Assembly: GCA_903911085.1 (NCBI GenBank)
Contig: CAIWCC010000045.1
Location: forward strand, 1 to 50,476
Reading direction: 5' to 3'
Length of the DNA stretch: 50,476 bases
DNA from: an uncultured Bacteroidales bacterium
GTDB taxonomy: Bacteria; Bacteroidota; Bacteroidia; Bacteroidales; Paludibacteraceae
Positions 23,824 through 32,737 of the stretch are shown piece after piece (positions within the stretch are counted from its first letter, which is position 1; the number at the start of each line of letters is the position of its first letter). The notes under the pieces were generated by a model that did not search any database, was not told the DNA's origin, and was given only the letters and a program-made list of their open reading frames with translations. Made by a program: the position numbers and the translations under genes.

Positions 23824-25554
23824 ATGAGAAGAATCTATTGTTGTGTGCTGTTTGTAAACATTTTGTTCCAGATAGGGTTTGCAGAGAAAAATCTAGTTAT
23901 TGGCAACAAAGTACATCCAGTAACGCAGGTATTGGTAAGTGGAGAACTACAAACTCGTATTCTGAAGAATTTCGATAGGTTAGAAGAAACCAAATACCAG
24001 CCGGAACATGTTTTCCTCACCAATAAAGAATCTGGCAACTGGCCAGGTGATACTGAAGGACGTACAATTCTTGGATTGGTAATGGATGCTCAATCTTCGG
24101 GTCGTGAACCAAAGTATTTAAAGAAAATAATAGACCTAATTCCTGAGAAACTCAACTCAAAAGGGTATATGGGCGACATACATCCTGCGGGTACAATGGA
24201 TGAGCAACAATTATCCGGTAATGGTTGGATGATTAGAGCTTTGTGTGCCTATTACGAATGGAAAAAAGATAAAAAAGTATTGCAAACAGTTAAATCTATT
24301 GTTGATAATCTTTTTGTGCCAGGCAAAGGATATTACAAATTGTATCCCATTGATCCTAAAATGAGAACCAAAGAAGTTGGAGAGGCAATGGGGAACATTG
24401 ATAAAAAGTTAGGTAACTGGATGCTTTCAACCGATATTGGATGTTTGTTTATCGGAATGGATGGTGCCATAAATGCTTATAAATATGTGCCAAGTAAAGC
24501 ATTGAAAGTGGTTATTGATGAAATGATTGAACGTTTTTTGGAGATTGATTTGGTGCTGATTAAAGCTCAAACACATGCTACATTAACTGCCATGAGAGGT
24601 TTGCTGACTTACGCTGAAATAACAGGTAATCCGATACTAATAAATGAAGTGGCAAAGCGTTGGGAGCTATATAAAATGTATGGAATGACTGAGAATTATG
24701 CCAATTATAATTGGTTTACCCGCTATTCAGCCAATACAGAACCTTGTGCAATTGTTGATTCTTATATGGTTGCAGCGCATCTGTGGTCACTCACACGCGA
24801 AGTGCGCTATTTACCTTATTTAGACCTTATTTATTACAATGCCATTTGCCATGGTCAACGATTAAATGGTGGATTTGGTTGTGATAAATTTTCTGCCTCT
24901 GATATTAATTCCATAGCTATTGCGGCTTATGAGGCGCACTGGTGCTGTACCATGCGGGGTGCTGACGGATTAAGCAAAGTAGCTGAATGTAGCTATTTTA
25001 CCAAAGCCGATTCGTTGTACGTTGTGCATTATGGAGATAATAAAGCAACTGTCAACTTCGGAAAAAAATCTTCGATTTCTTTGCAACAAAAAACGCAATA
25101 TCCATTTTCGGGAGAAGTAAATATTGAGATTACTCAGGCAAAAAATACCAGTGCAATTATTCTAAAATTAAATGCATTATCGGAATGGAGTAGGAGTATA
25201 GCCGTGTATATCAATGGGCAAACGGTTCATTTTGTAGTTGAGAATGGTTTTATTGTGCTTAAACATAAATGGAAAATAAAAGATAAAATAAAATTTACGT
25301 TTGAGAACAAAATCAGAGTAATGCCAGCTCAAAATAAAATGCTTTATACTAATAATCAGAAAAAAATAATGTACGGTCCATTGCTGCTGGGATATTCGGG
25401 CAAGCCCAATTTAAAACTAAACAACAATGTACAAGTGACTAGCTTGTCGCCCATACTTTTTAAAGTAGATAGTTCTGATATTGAATTGAGCCCGGTTTAT
25501 CATCTTATGAATAAGGAAGTTATAAATAGTTACAAAAAACAGATTATGTTTTAA
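23824..25554 (+). CDS. GH127-like (DUF1680) glycoside hydrolase, putative beta-L-arabinofuranosidase
   Basis: The signal peptide ends at QIGFA (about residue 20). The body is an (alpha/alpha)6-type helical domain followed by a beta-sandwich, as in DUF1680. The zinc/nucleophile site of GH127 beta-L-arabinofuranosidases (Glu, Cys and a Cys-Cys pair) seems preserved as E306-P-C308 and C374-C375 in 'EAHWCCTMRGADGLSKVAE'. Other family features are 'GEAMGN' and the 'YLPYLDLIYYNAICHGQ' helix. At 576 aa it is somewhat shorter than typical members (about 600-680). The specific sugar is uncertain because the family and its relatives (GH146 and similar) act on several furanosides. The downstream gene starts 9 bp after its stop, so the two form an operon. 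Predicted periplasmic. Confidence 0.8.
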   Translation: MRRIYCCVLFVNILFQIGFAEKNLVIGNKVHPVTQVLVSGELQTRILKNFDRLEETKYQPEHVFLTNKESGNWPGDTEGRTILGLVMDAQSSGREPKYLKKIIDLIPEKLNSKGYMGDIHPAGTMDEQQLSGNGWMIRALCAYYEWKKDKKVLQTVKSIVDNLFVPGKGYYKLYPIDPKMRTKEVGEAMGNIDKKLGNWMLSTDIGCLFIGMDGAINAYKYVPSKALKVVIDEMIERFLEIDLVLIKAQTHATLTAMRGLLTYAEITGNPILINEVAKRWELYKMYGMTENYANYNWFTRYSANTEPCAIVDSYMVAAHLWSLTREVRYLPYLDLIYYNAICHGQRLNGGFGCDKFSASDINSIAIAAYEAHWCCTMRGADGLSKVAECSYFTKADSLYVVHYGDNKATVNFGKKSSISLQQKTQYPFSGEVNIEITQAKNTSAIILKLNALSEWSRSIAVYINGQTVHFVVENGFIVLKHKWKIKDKIKFTFENKIRVMPAQNKMLYTNNQKKIMYGPLLLGYSGKPNLKLNNNVQVTSLSPILFKVDSSDIELSPVYHLMNKEVINSYKKQIMF

Positions 25555-25563
25555 TTTGACGTT

Positions 25564-27378
25564 ATGAAGTTGAAAGTATTCCTATACAGTTTATTATTGC
25601 TTTGCGTATTGGCGGCTAACGGTCAAAATACACCTCAGAATATAGCTTGGGGCGATAATCTGGTAGCAACAGATGCGCTTGGCAGAACCTTACCATTGCC
25701 CGAGGAGTGTTCTACGCCAAAACCGAATCATTATGTGGGTCTTTTTTATTGGCTTTGGCACGATGGATTAAGAAATTCAACATCAAACGAGATTGATGTG
25801 ACGCAGCTTTTGGCGCAAAATCCATCAAAAACCGACTGGCGTAAGGAAGACTATTACTGGGCAGAACCCGAACTAGGTTATTATAGGGCAACTGATTCTT
25901 GGGTATTGAGAAAACATATGAGTTTATTTGCATTGCTTGGAATTGATTTTCTTTACCTCGATTTTACCAATTCCATTGTGAATGTGCCTGAGCTGAAAGT
26001 ATTGCTCAATGTGTTGCTTGATATGAAGCGCAAAGGCTACTCAGTGCCCCGCCTTGTCCCATTTTTGAATCATAAGCCCAATCATAAAATTGAACAATTG
26101 TACGATATTTTCTACAAAAATGAGGAATATACCGATTGCTGGTTTTATTGGGATGGAAAACCGTTAATTCTATCACCTCGTCTTACCGAAATTTCGCCAG
26201 ATATTGCGGGACGCATGGATAAGATATTGAATTACTTTACATGGCGTACCATGTGGGCTAATTTTCCAAAAGAAGAATCGGATAAAGGAAAATGGCGTTT
26301 TTTTGACCATTATCCTCAACGACCGGCTTATAATAATGGTGCTCTAGAACAGGTTATTATTTCTAAAGGTTTAGGAGCACCGCTCTGGAACAATGCAAAA
26401 TATGGAAGTTCCAGCAGTACATCGCTATATGCACCAGTGTACGACAAATATTGGCTTACAGCTGAAACCGGAACAGGTAAATTCTTTGAGGAGCAGTGGA
26501 CTGGTGCCGAACAAATACAAGCTCCGGTGTTGTGCATTACCGGTTGGAATGAGTTAAAAGCTGGTGCATGGCCTTGTACAAAGGAAATGGTAAATGCCAA
26601 TTTTACATTTCAAAACCGAAAATTGAAAGTAGATGAAATGTACTTTGTTGACGAGTTCAATTTGGAATTTAACCGCGATTTGGAACCAATGAAAGGTGGT
26701 TTTACCGACAATTTCTTTTATCAAATGGCTGCTCATTTAAGGAAGTACAAAGGTATGACTCCGCCTGTGAAATCCAAGCCCGCTGCGCAAGTTATAATCG
26801 ATGGAAAGTTTATGGAATGGGCTGAAGTGAAACCTGTTTTCAGAGATTTCGAGGGTGATGTTTCTGTGCGTGATTGCGATGGAGCGCCACTCAAACATCA
26901 TTACAGCAATTCTACTGGTCGCAATGATATCATAGAATCGAGGGTAAGTTACGATGTCCAAAAGGTTTATTTTTATGTAAAAACTGCAAAAGCTATAACA
27001 CCATACAATGGTAAAAATTGGATGATGTTATACATAGATCAGGATAGAAATAAAAAAACGGGCTGGGAGGGTTATGACTTTGTTATCAATATGGAAATAA
27101 AAAACTCAAAACATACAACATTAAAAATGTGGAAAAGTGGTGATTGGCAAAATGTTGGTGATTTAGACTACCGTGTTGAGGGAAGTCAAATGGAAATTGC
27201 TGTACCTCGTGCCAAAATGAGTATTTCGAGCGGTGATTTTGAAATGTATTTTCATTGGGTTGATAACATTCAGAAGACTGACGATATTTCTGATTTTTTT
27301 GTCAATGGCGACTCAGCTCCAGAACGTAGATACAACTATTGTTATAAAACCAACAACCATACTACTCATAATCGGTAA
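25564..27378 (+). CDS. Secreted GH71/GH99-like protein with C-terminal CBM9-like domain
   Basis: The signal peptide ends at AANGQ (about residue 21). Residues about 50-400 look like a TIM barrel of the GH71/99-like kind: 'HYVGLFYWLWHDGL' at the first strand, 'LFALLGIDFLYLDFTNS' at a later strand, 'DCWFYWDGKPLIL', 'WRTMWANFP', and 'VLCITGWNELKAGAWP' with a W-N-E near the end. The E of GWNE and acids in the earlier strands are candidate catalytic residues. Residues about 415-595 are a beta-sandwich resembling the CBM9-like domains of family 9 ('VIIDGKFMEWAEVKPVFRDF', 'YDVQKVYFYVKTA', 'MMLYIDQDRNKKTGWEGYDFVIN'). The family is known for endo-acting or PUL-associated hydrolases, but the substrate is unknown. 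It is likely translated with the GH127-like gene. Confidence 0.65.
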   Translation: MKLKVFLYSLLLLCVLAANGQNTPQNIAWGDNLVATDALGRTLPLPEECSTPKPNHYVGLFYWLWHDGLRNSTSNEIDVTQLLAQNPSKTDWRKEDYYWAEPELGYYRATDSWVLRKHMSLFALLGIDFLYLDFTNSIVNVPELKVLLNVLLDMKRKGYSVPRLVPFLNHKPNHKIEQLYDIFYKNEEYTDCWFYWDGKPLILSPRLTEISPDIAGRMDKILNYFTWRTMWANFPKEESDKGKWRFFDHYPQRPAYNNGALEQVIISKGLGAPLWNNAKYGSSSSTSLYAPVYDKYWLTAETGTGKFFEEQWTGAEQIQAPVLCITGWNELKAGAWPCTKEMVNANFTFQNRKLKVDEMYFVDEFNLEFNRDLEPMKGGFTDNFFYQMAAHLRKYKGMTPPVKSKPAAQVIIDGKFMEWAEVKPVFRDFEGDVSVRDCDGAPLKHHYSNSTGRNDIIESRVSYDVQKVYFYVKTAKAITPYNGKNWMMLYIDQDRNKKTGWEGYDFVINMEIKNSKHTTLKMWKSGDWQNVGDLDYRVEGSQMEIAVPRAKMSISSGDFEMYFHWVDNIQKTDDISDFFVNGDSAPERRYNYCYKTNNHTTHNR

Positions 27379-27724
27379 TATTTAAACCGTATTTTGTAAA
27401 ACAGACAACCCAACTATAGGATGGCCATCCAATAAATAGAAAATTAAACCTTGTTGCAATAAGGAACATTTTTTTTATACACATATAATTTACCTGATAT
27501 ATTTAAAGTACGAGATTAACTTACTAATATATAATCAATTATTTTTCTTTATTAGCCATTTATTAAAACGTAATCAGAATGATATTCTGTTACTATTCAT
27601 TTCCATTGTATAGCTAATCAAATCAAAAACATTAACAATGAGTTAAATAAACATGCTTTATAACATGTTTTTTTTAGTAGTACTAATTGAGCAGTTCTTC
27701 GTGTAATAATTTAAAATCACACAA
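27379..27724. other. 346-bp gene-free region upstream of the ECF sigma operon
   Basis: It holds a 12-nt perfect palindrome GGATGGCCATCC (27419-27430) and an imperfect dyad at 27570-27593. A small AAACATG/CATGTTT hairpin followed by T residues (27649-27676) could be a weak terminator or attenuator. No gene is seen. Confidence 0.6.
27570..27593. promoter_or_regulatory. Imperfect dyad in the sigma-operon upstream region
   Basis: GTAATCAGAAT (27570-27580) and ATTCTGTTAC (27584-27593) are inverted copies except for one bulged T, separated by GAT. It is located 131 bp upstream of the sigma factor start. It may be an operator; it does not match the LacI-type pairs near 12.7 and 18.7 kb. Confidence 0.35.
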
Positions 27725-28315
27725 ATGGAAGTAGATATCTTAAAATCCTACATTATTGAATTAAGAAAAGGCTCACATAAAGCTTTTAATGCAATATATG
27801 ATATGTATGCGGATAGACTTTATGGTTTTGCATTTTCGCATACCAAATCGAGGGAAATGTCCAATGACCTTGTTCAGGAAACATTTCTGAAACTTTGGAC
27901 TATGCGCGAAAGCATTTCTACTGAAGGTTCATTGTTATCATTATTATTTACTATGTCCTATCACAAAATGATAGATACGTTTCGGGCGCAGATAAACAAA
28001 GTAGAGTTTGAAGATTATATTGAATATTGCGAATTTGCTGATTTGGGAGATAATGCCATTGAAAAAAAACTTTACTACGACGATTTTATGAAAGCATTTA
28101 AAATATGCAAAAATCTTTTACCAAATCGTCAAATGGAAATTTTTGAAATGAGTCGCGAGTATGGAAAAACCATTGAAGAGATAGCAGTTGGTTTGAAATT
28201 ATCTGAGCAGACAGTGAAGAATCAACTTACTTCAGCATTAAAAACAATGAGAACGGAACTCTCAAAATACAATTTGTTGTACCTAATAATTTTCGAAACA
28301 TGTTTTATAACATAA
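27725..28315 (+). CDS. ECF-family RNA polymerase sigma-70 factor
   Basis: This 196-aa cytoplasmic sigma factor has region 2 at about residues 17-90 ('AFNAIYDMYADRLYGFAFSHT', 'DLVQETFLKLW', 'SYHKMIDTFR') and region 4 at about 128-182 ('LLPNRQMEIFEMSREYGKTIEEIAVGLKLSEQTVKNQLTSALKTMR'), and no region 3. This is the form that pairs with FecR anti-sigma factors in Bacteroidota. The FecR gene follows after 56 bp and the TonB receptor after that. The expected target is the receptor operon and perhaps nearby hydrolases. Confidence 0.95.
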   Translation: MEVDILKSYIIELRKGSHKAFNAIYDMYADRLYGFAFSHTKSREMSNDLVQETFLKLWTMRESISTEGSLLSLLFTMSYHKMIDTFRAQINKVEFEDYIEYCEFADLGDNAIEKKLYYDDFMKAFKICKNLLPNRQMEIFEMSREYGKTIEEIAVGLKLSEQTVKNQLTSALKTMRTELSKYNLLYLIIFETCFIT

Positions 28316-28371
28316 AAAATGAATGGTACTAAAATTTAAACTGAACGTGTAACCTACAACAAAAAGGAAAA

Positions 28372-29340
28372 ATGGAAAACTATATTGTCAAACTATATAA
28401 GAAATTTCTGTACGGAATCATCAATAAAGATGAGTTTCGGGAAATGCGACATGAAATAAATAATGCTAATTTTTCACAGCTCACTAAACTGATTGAAGAG
28501 GAGTGGAACGAAGATATGCCTACGGAAGTATTTGCCGAAAAAGACAAAGAGGAAATTCGTTCAAATCTTGACTTCTATATTGAATGTGAAAAAAAGCGAT
28601 TGTTTCGTAAACGAATAATGTATATTGCAGCGGTTGTAATACCATTTGTATTCATATTATCAGCTTTTTTTATTAATTCTCAACCCACAAAAGAGCAAAA
28701 AGATTTTGTGGTAATGGTAAAACAAGGCAACCGAGCAACTGTTATTTTGCCCGATCAATCTAAGGTGTGGATGAATTCAAACAGCAAATTAGTTTATAAT
28801 GTAGGTAAGAATAATACACGCAAAGTAAAACTTATAGGTGAAGCATTCTTCAAAGTATTCAAAGATAAAAGTCGACCTTTTATTGTTTCGGCAAACAATT
28901 TACAAGTGGAGGTATTGGGGACATCTTTTAACGTAAAAGCCAGGTTAGGCTCAGATACTTTTGAAACATCGCTTGTGGAAGGAAGTATAAAATTATCGGG
29001 TCCAGATTTAACTCAAGATTATTATTTAAAACCTAATGAAAAAGCAATTTATTCTAACTCCTTGAAAAGCATTCGGATTGAAAGTGCTGATAATGAAGTG
29101 GAAACGGCGTGGAAAGATAATAAGTTGCAATTCAAATCGGAGCGTTTTGCTGATGTAATAAAACGACTAGAAGAATGGTATGGTGTGAAAATAATTTCTA
29201 AATGCCCTAAAATTAACAATGACTTAGTGAGCGGTGCATTTAAGGGTGAAAGTTTGGAAACAGTGCTGGAAACATTTCGAATACAATATAATTTGCGGTA
29301 TAATAACGAAGGTGATACCTTGGTCGTTTTGCATTATTAA
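28372..29340 (+). CDS. FecR-type anti-sigma factor
   Basis: This 322-aa inner-membrane protein has an N-terminal cytoplasmic sigma-binding region (about 1-80), one transmembrane helix at about 82-102 (IMYIAAVVIPFVFILSAFFI), a periplasmic FecR domain (about 115-215, 'VKQGNRATVILPDQSKVWMNSNSKLVYN', 'GEAFFKVFKDKSRPFIV') and a DUF4974-type C-terminal domain (about 250-322, 'LQFKSERFADVIKRLEEWYGVKI'). It is expected to hold the sigma factor inactive until the receptor's STN domain signals that substrate is bound. Confidence 0.95.
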   Translation: MENYIVKLYKKFLYGIINKDEFREMRHEINNANFSQLTKLIEEEWNEDMPTEVFAEKDKEEIRSNLDFYIECEKKRLFRKRIMYIAAVVIPFVFILSAFFINSQPTKEQKDFVVMVKQGNRATVILPDQSKVWMNSNSKLVYNVGKNNTRKVKLIGEAFFKVFKDKSRPFIVSANNLQVEVLGTSFNVKARLGSDTFETSLVEGSIKLSGPDLTQDYYLKPNEKAIYSNSLKSIRIESADNEVETAWKDNKLQFKSERFADVIKRLEEWYGVKIISKCPKINNDLVSGAFKGESLETVLETFRIQYNLRYNNEGDTLVVLHY

Positions 29341-29403
29341 GTACAGAATTAAAATGAAGATTTGAAATTTTTAAGATAACGAAGAAAACAATTTTATAAT
29401 GCT

Positions 29404-32400
29404 ATGATGATCAAAAGAATGAAATTTCCATTTAAAAAATGTGACTGGATGAAAGTCGGGTTGCTCACAGTTTATTTAATGGTTGGTAGTGTGTTAATGG
29501 CGCAAAATCCAAATCAAAAAATAACGCTTAATGTTCAGAATATTTCTTTAAAGGAATTAATTAAACAAGTAGAGTCAAAAACAACCTACACAGTTGTCTA
29601 TCGCGACTTATTAGTTGACGATAAAAAGGATATTACAATAAATGAAGAAAATAAACCACTCGTAGATATATTAAAAACATGTCTGTCAGCTAAAGGTTTA
29701 CAAGTTGTATTTAATAATAATACTATTGTTATAACAAAAAAAAACGCAGAACCGCAAATAACTAATAAACCCAAAAAAGTTTCGGGTGTGGTTCTCGACG
29801 AAAAAGGACTCCCAGTTATTGGTGCAAGTATCATCATCCCCGGAACAAGTATTGGTGTAGCTACAGATGTTAATGGACGCTTTAAGCTGGAAGCACCAGC
29901 AAATGCCAAGTTACGGATTAGCTACATTGGATATGTTCCAAAAGAAGAGTTGTTAGACGCAAACTCTGATTTGCAGATTAAGTTAGAACCTACCCCAAAA
30001 GCCTTGAAAGAAGTATTTGTAACTGCTCAGGCGCTTGGACAACGGGCTGCTATTAATCAACAAATCAATTCGTTGACAATTAAAAATGTGGTTTCTGCTG
30101 ATAGAATTCGACAAATACCAGATGCAAATGCCGCAGAAGCAATAGGACGACTTCCTGGGGTTACGGTAACTCGATCTGGAGGTGAAGCAAATGGAATTGT
30201 TGTGCGTGGTATGCAAGGTTATAATAATGTAACAATAAATGGAGTAGATGTGCCAGTAAATCTGACATCAATTTCGCAATATGCACTTCAGAGTGTGGAA
30301 GTTTTTAAATCGGTAAGTGCTGATATGGACGCTAGTGCTCCAGCAGGTACTGTCAACTTAAAATTAGGAATTGCGCCCGACAGAAATTCAACCAGTGTAA
30401 TGGTGCAAGCAGGATACAGTGACTTAAATAAAACTTACCAAAATTACAAATTTAATATTAGTTCCAATTGGCGTTTTTTTGAAAAGAAATTTGGACTAAG
30501 TCTCAACTTGTCAACCGAAGCAACGGACAGAAGTACTGAACAACTTACTGCCGATATTGGGACCGGAAATCAAGCAATTACAGAAGGTCAGCCTATTAAG
30601 TTACAAACCAATGCGGTAACATTGCGCAATGTGGATAGAACAGTAAAACGGAATTCGGCAATATTAACCAGTGATTTTCGTTTCTCCCCTACAGCTTCCA
30701 TTGAGTGGTCGAACATTGTAACTCACTCTCCAGGAGGAGCATTGAATGTAAGTCATAATTATGTAGGTGGTGCAGGAAACTCATCTTATAGCATTAACGA
30801 CAATACTGGAAACAATGGTTACAATTACTCATCTATTTTAACGGCCAAACATATGTTGGGGAATATTAAGGTTGATTATTCTGCATCTTTTGGGTATGCT
30901 TATAATTATAGTGAAACAAGAAACACATCATTCTTTGATTTGAAGGCTTATAAGCAAACTTTAAATACTGATCAGATGCAGAACTTATCTCATCAGGATT
31001 ATATAGGATTGGCACAAATAGACAACACAACTGAAACGATGAATCGTTATAAGCTAACTGGCTCACCCTATTCTCAACCAGGATTAGATTACAGTACAAG
31101 TAATTCAAACAATGCTAATATTGATTTAAGGATGAATATGGAACTACCTTTTTCCATCGGAAGTATTATTTCGGGAAGCCTCAAGTGGGGTGGACGCTAT
31201 AAACGTCAGGATTATGAACAAGAAACCTTCGGAATAAAAAAAGAATCGTACTATTTTCCAGGAATATTATTGGGAACTACTTCTGTTCCTAAGGAAGATG
31301 GAACTCGATGGAATGACGACATTCATCTCACTCCTAATGATTATGATATAAATGGGCAAGTGATGGGCTCCTATCTGTTAGACAACAGCAATTATAACAA
31401 TAATTTTCTAAACCAAGGGTACAATTTTGGTTGGTATCCGAATATGCAAAACACCAATGCATTATTAGATTGGTATGATAATCTAACAAATTATGCCTAT
31501 AGTAAGGGTCAGAGTTATTGGCAACCAATTTGGGGTCAGATAATGGCTTTACAGAAAGAAGATTTTAATGGAAATGCACGAGGAACTAAAAGTAATTTCT
31601 TTAATCATTATGCGGGCTATTTGATGGCTGAAATAAATATCGGAAAAACCTTGAATTTTGTGCCTGGTGTCAGATATGAAAAGTATCATTATGATATGAA
31701 TTCTTGGAACATAAGAGAAGAAATAATTTCGAGTTTGCAATTAACAGGTGAGCCAGTAAATGGAACCCATGACAATGAATATCTTTTACCAATGGTACAA
31801 CTTAAGTATAAACCATTGAATTGGCTTCAAGGACTGTTTTCATACACAGAAACGTTAAAAAGACCATCGGTTGGACAAATAGAGCCTTATGTGAATGAAA
31901 ATAAAATTACAAAGACTTACGACGCTGGTAATCCCAATCTGAAACCAGAACATTGGACAAGTATTGACTTAGGTGTGGCAGTACACAACAAAAAAATCGG
32001 CCTATTCTCAGTCAATCTATTTTACAAGAAAGTGAAAGATAAAATTGCTATAACCAACTGGACAAAAATGTCGATAGATAAAACAACGACATTGGGTAGT
32101 TTTCAACCAGAAGAACGGGTTGATGTTACACAAACTTTGAACCACCCATACGATGGTATAGCCAAAGGTATAGAAGTAGAGTGGCAAACCAATTTTTGGT
32201 ATTTACCAAAGCCTTTCTCATATTTTATTCTCAATCTTAACTATTCATACATAAATAATAAGACTACTTATGTATATGCTGCAACACGTGATAGTTTAAT
32301 TGGATACGGAAGAGGAAACAGACCAATATACGAAAAAGTACGATACGATAATTTGGTGCAAGGGCCAATGACAAATCAGCCATCACATCTTTTTAATGGT

Positions 32401-32688
32401 TCATTAGGATTTAGTTATAAAAAGTTTAGCACCTATCTCTCTTATCAATATATTGGTGAAGTTTTTCAAAGCAAAGCTGTAATTCCAGAACTAGATTCAT
32501 TTAAAAATGCTTTTCACAGGGTTGACTTGCAGGCAAATTACAAGTTTCTTAAAGGCATGGAAATATTGTTAAATGTGGCGAATATTAGCGATGCAACTGA
32601 GGAAAAAAAGCTTAGGGGTGACAACAGACCTACTTCCATTGAACGCTACGGATTGACCGCCGATTTAGGATTACGATTTACTTTTTAA
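29404..32688 (+). CDS. TonB-dependent receptor with STN and carboxypeptidase-regulatory-like domains
   Basis: This 1094-aa outer-membrane transporter has a leader ending at GSVLMAQ (about residue 33). The STN signalling domain spans about 34-112 ('ITLNVQNISLKELIKQVE', ending 'NNTIVITKK'). A CarboxypepD_reg-like domain covers about 125-205 ('VSGVVLDEKGLPVIGASIIIPGT...DVNGRFKL'). The plug covers about 216-325 ('IRQIPDANAAEAIGRLPGVTVTR', 'VVRGMQGYNNVTINGVDVP') and the rest is beta-barrel ending in the aromatic LGLRFTF. The plug sequence is closer to the TonB-Xanth-Caul kind than to typical SusC proteins, and no SusD follows. The adjacent FecR and sigma genes show that it is a transducer receptor. 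Substrate: probably oligosaccharides released by the neighbouring enzymes (inference). Confidence 0.95.
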   Translation: MMIKRMKFPFKKCDWMKVGLLTVYLMVGSVLMAQNPNQKITLNVQNISLKELIKQVESKTTYTVVYRDLLVDDKKDITINEENKPLVDILKTCLSAKGLQVVFNNNTIVITKKNAEPQITNKPKKVSGVVLDEKGLPVIGASIIIPGTSIGVATDVNGRFKLEAPANAKLRISYIGYVPKEELLDANSDLQIKLEPTPKALKEVFVTAQALGQRAAINQQINSLTIKNVVSADRIRQIPDANAAEAIGRLPGVTVTRSGGEANGIVVRGMQGYNNVTINGVDVPVNLTSISQYALQSVEVFKSVSADMDASAPAGTVNLKLGIAPDRNSTSVMVQAGYSDLNKTYQNYKFNISSNWRFFEKKFGLSLNLSTEATDRSTEQLTADIGTGNQAITEGQPIKLQTNAVTLRNVDRTVKRNSAILTSDFRFSPTASIEWSNIVTHSPGGALNVSHNYVGGAGNSSYSINDNTGNNGYNYSSILTAKHMLGNIKVDYSASFGYAYNYSETRNTSFFDLKAYKQTLNTDQMQNLSHQDYIGLAQIDNTTETMNRYKLTGSPYSQPGLDYSTSNSNNANIDLRMNMELPFSIGSIISGSLKWGGRYKRQDYEQETFGIKKESYYFPGILLGTTSVPKEDGTRWNDDIHLTPNDYDINGQVMGSYLLDNSNYNNNFLNQGYNFGWYPNMQNTNALLDWYDNLTNYAYSKGQSYWQPIWGQIMALQKEDFNGNARGTKSNFFNHYAGYLMAEINIGKTLNFVPGVRYEKYHYDMNSWNIREEIISSLQLTGEPVNGTHDNEYLLPMVQLKYKPLNWLQGLFSYTETLKRPSVGQIEPYVNENKITKTYDAGNPNLKPEHWTSIDLGVAVHNKKIGLFSVNLFYKKVKDKIAITNWTKMSIDKTTTLGSFQPEERVDVTQTLNHPYDGIAKGIEVEWQTNFWYLPKPFSYFILNLNYSYINNKTTYVYAATRDSLIGYGRGNRPIYEKVRYDNLVQGPMTNQPSHLFNGSLGFSYKKFSTYLSYQYIGEVFQSKAVIPELDSFKNAFHRVDLQANYKFLKGMEILLNVANISDATEEKKLRGDNRPTSIERYGLTADLGLRFTF

Positions 32689-32737
32689 AAATAAATATTT
32701 TAGTTATTAACAATTATTCATCTTAAATTTAATTTTC

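Noticed and set aside
27649-27676. Terminator of the GH127/GH99-like operon
   Set aside because: The 7-bp AT-rich stem is weak and lies 270 bp after the stop; it is mentioned in the gap description only.
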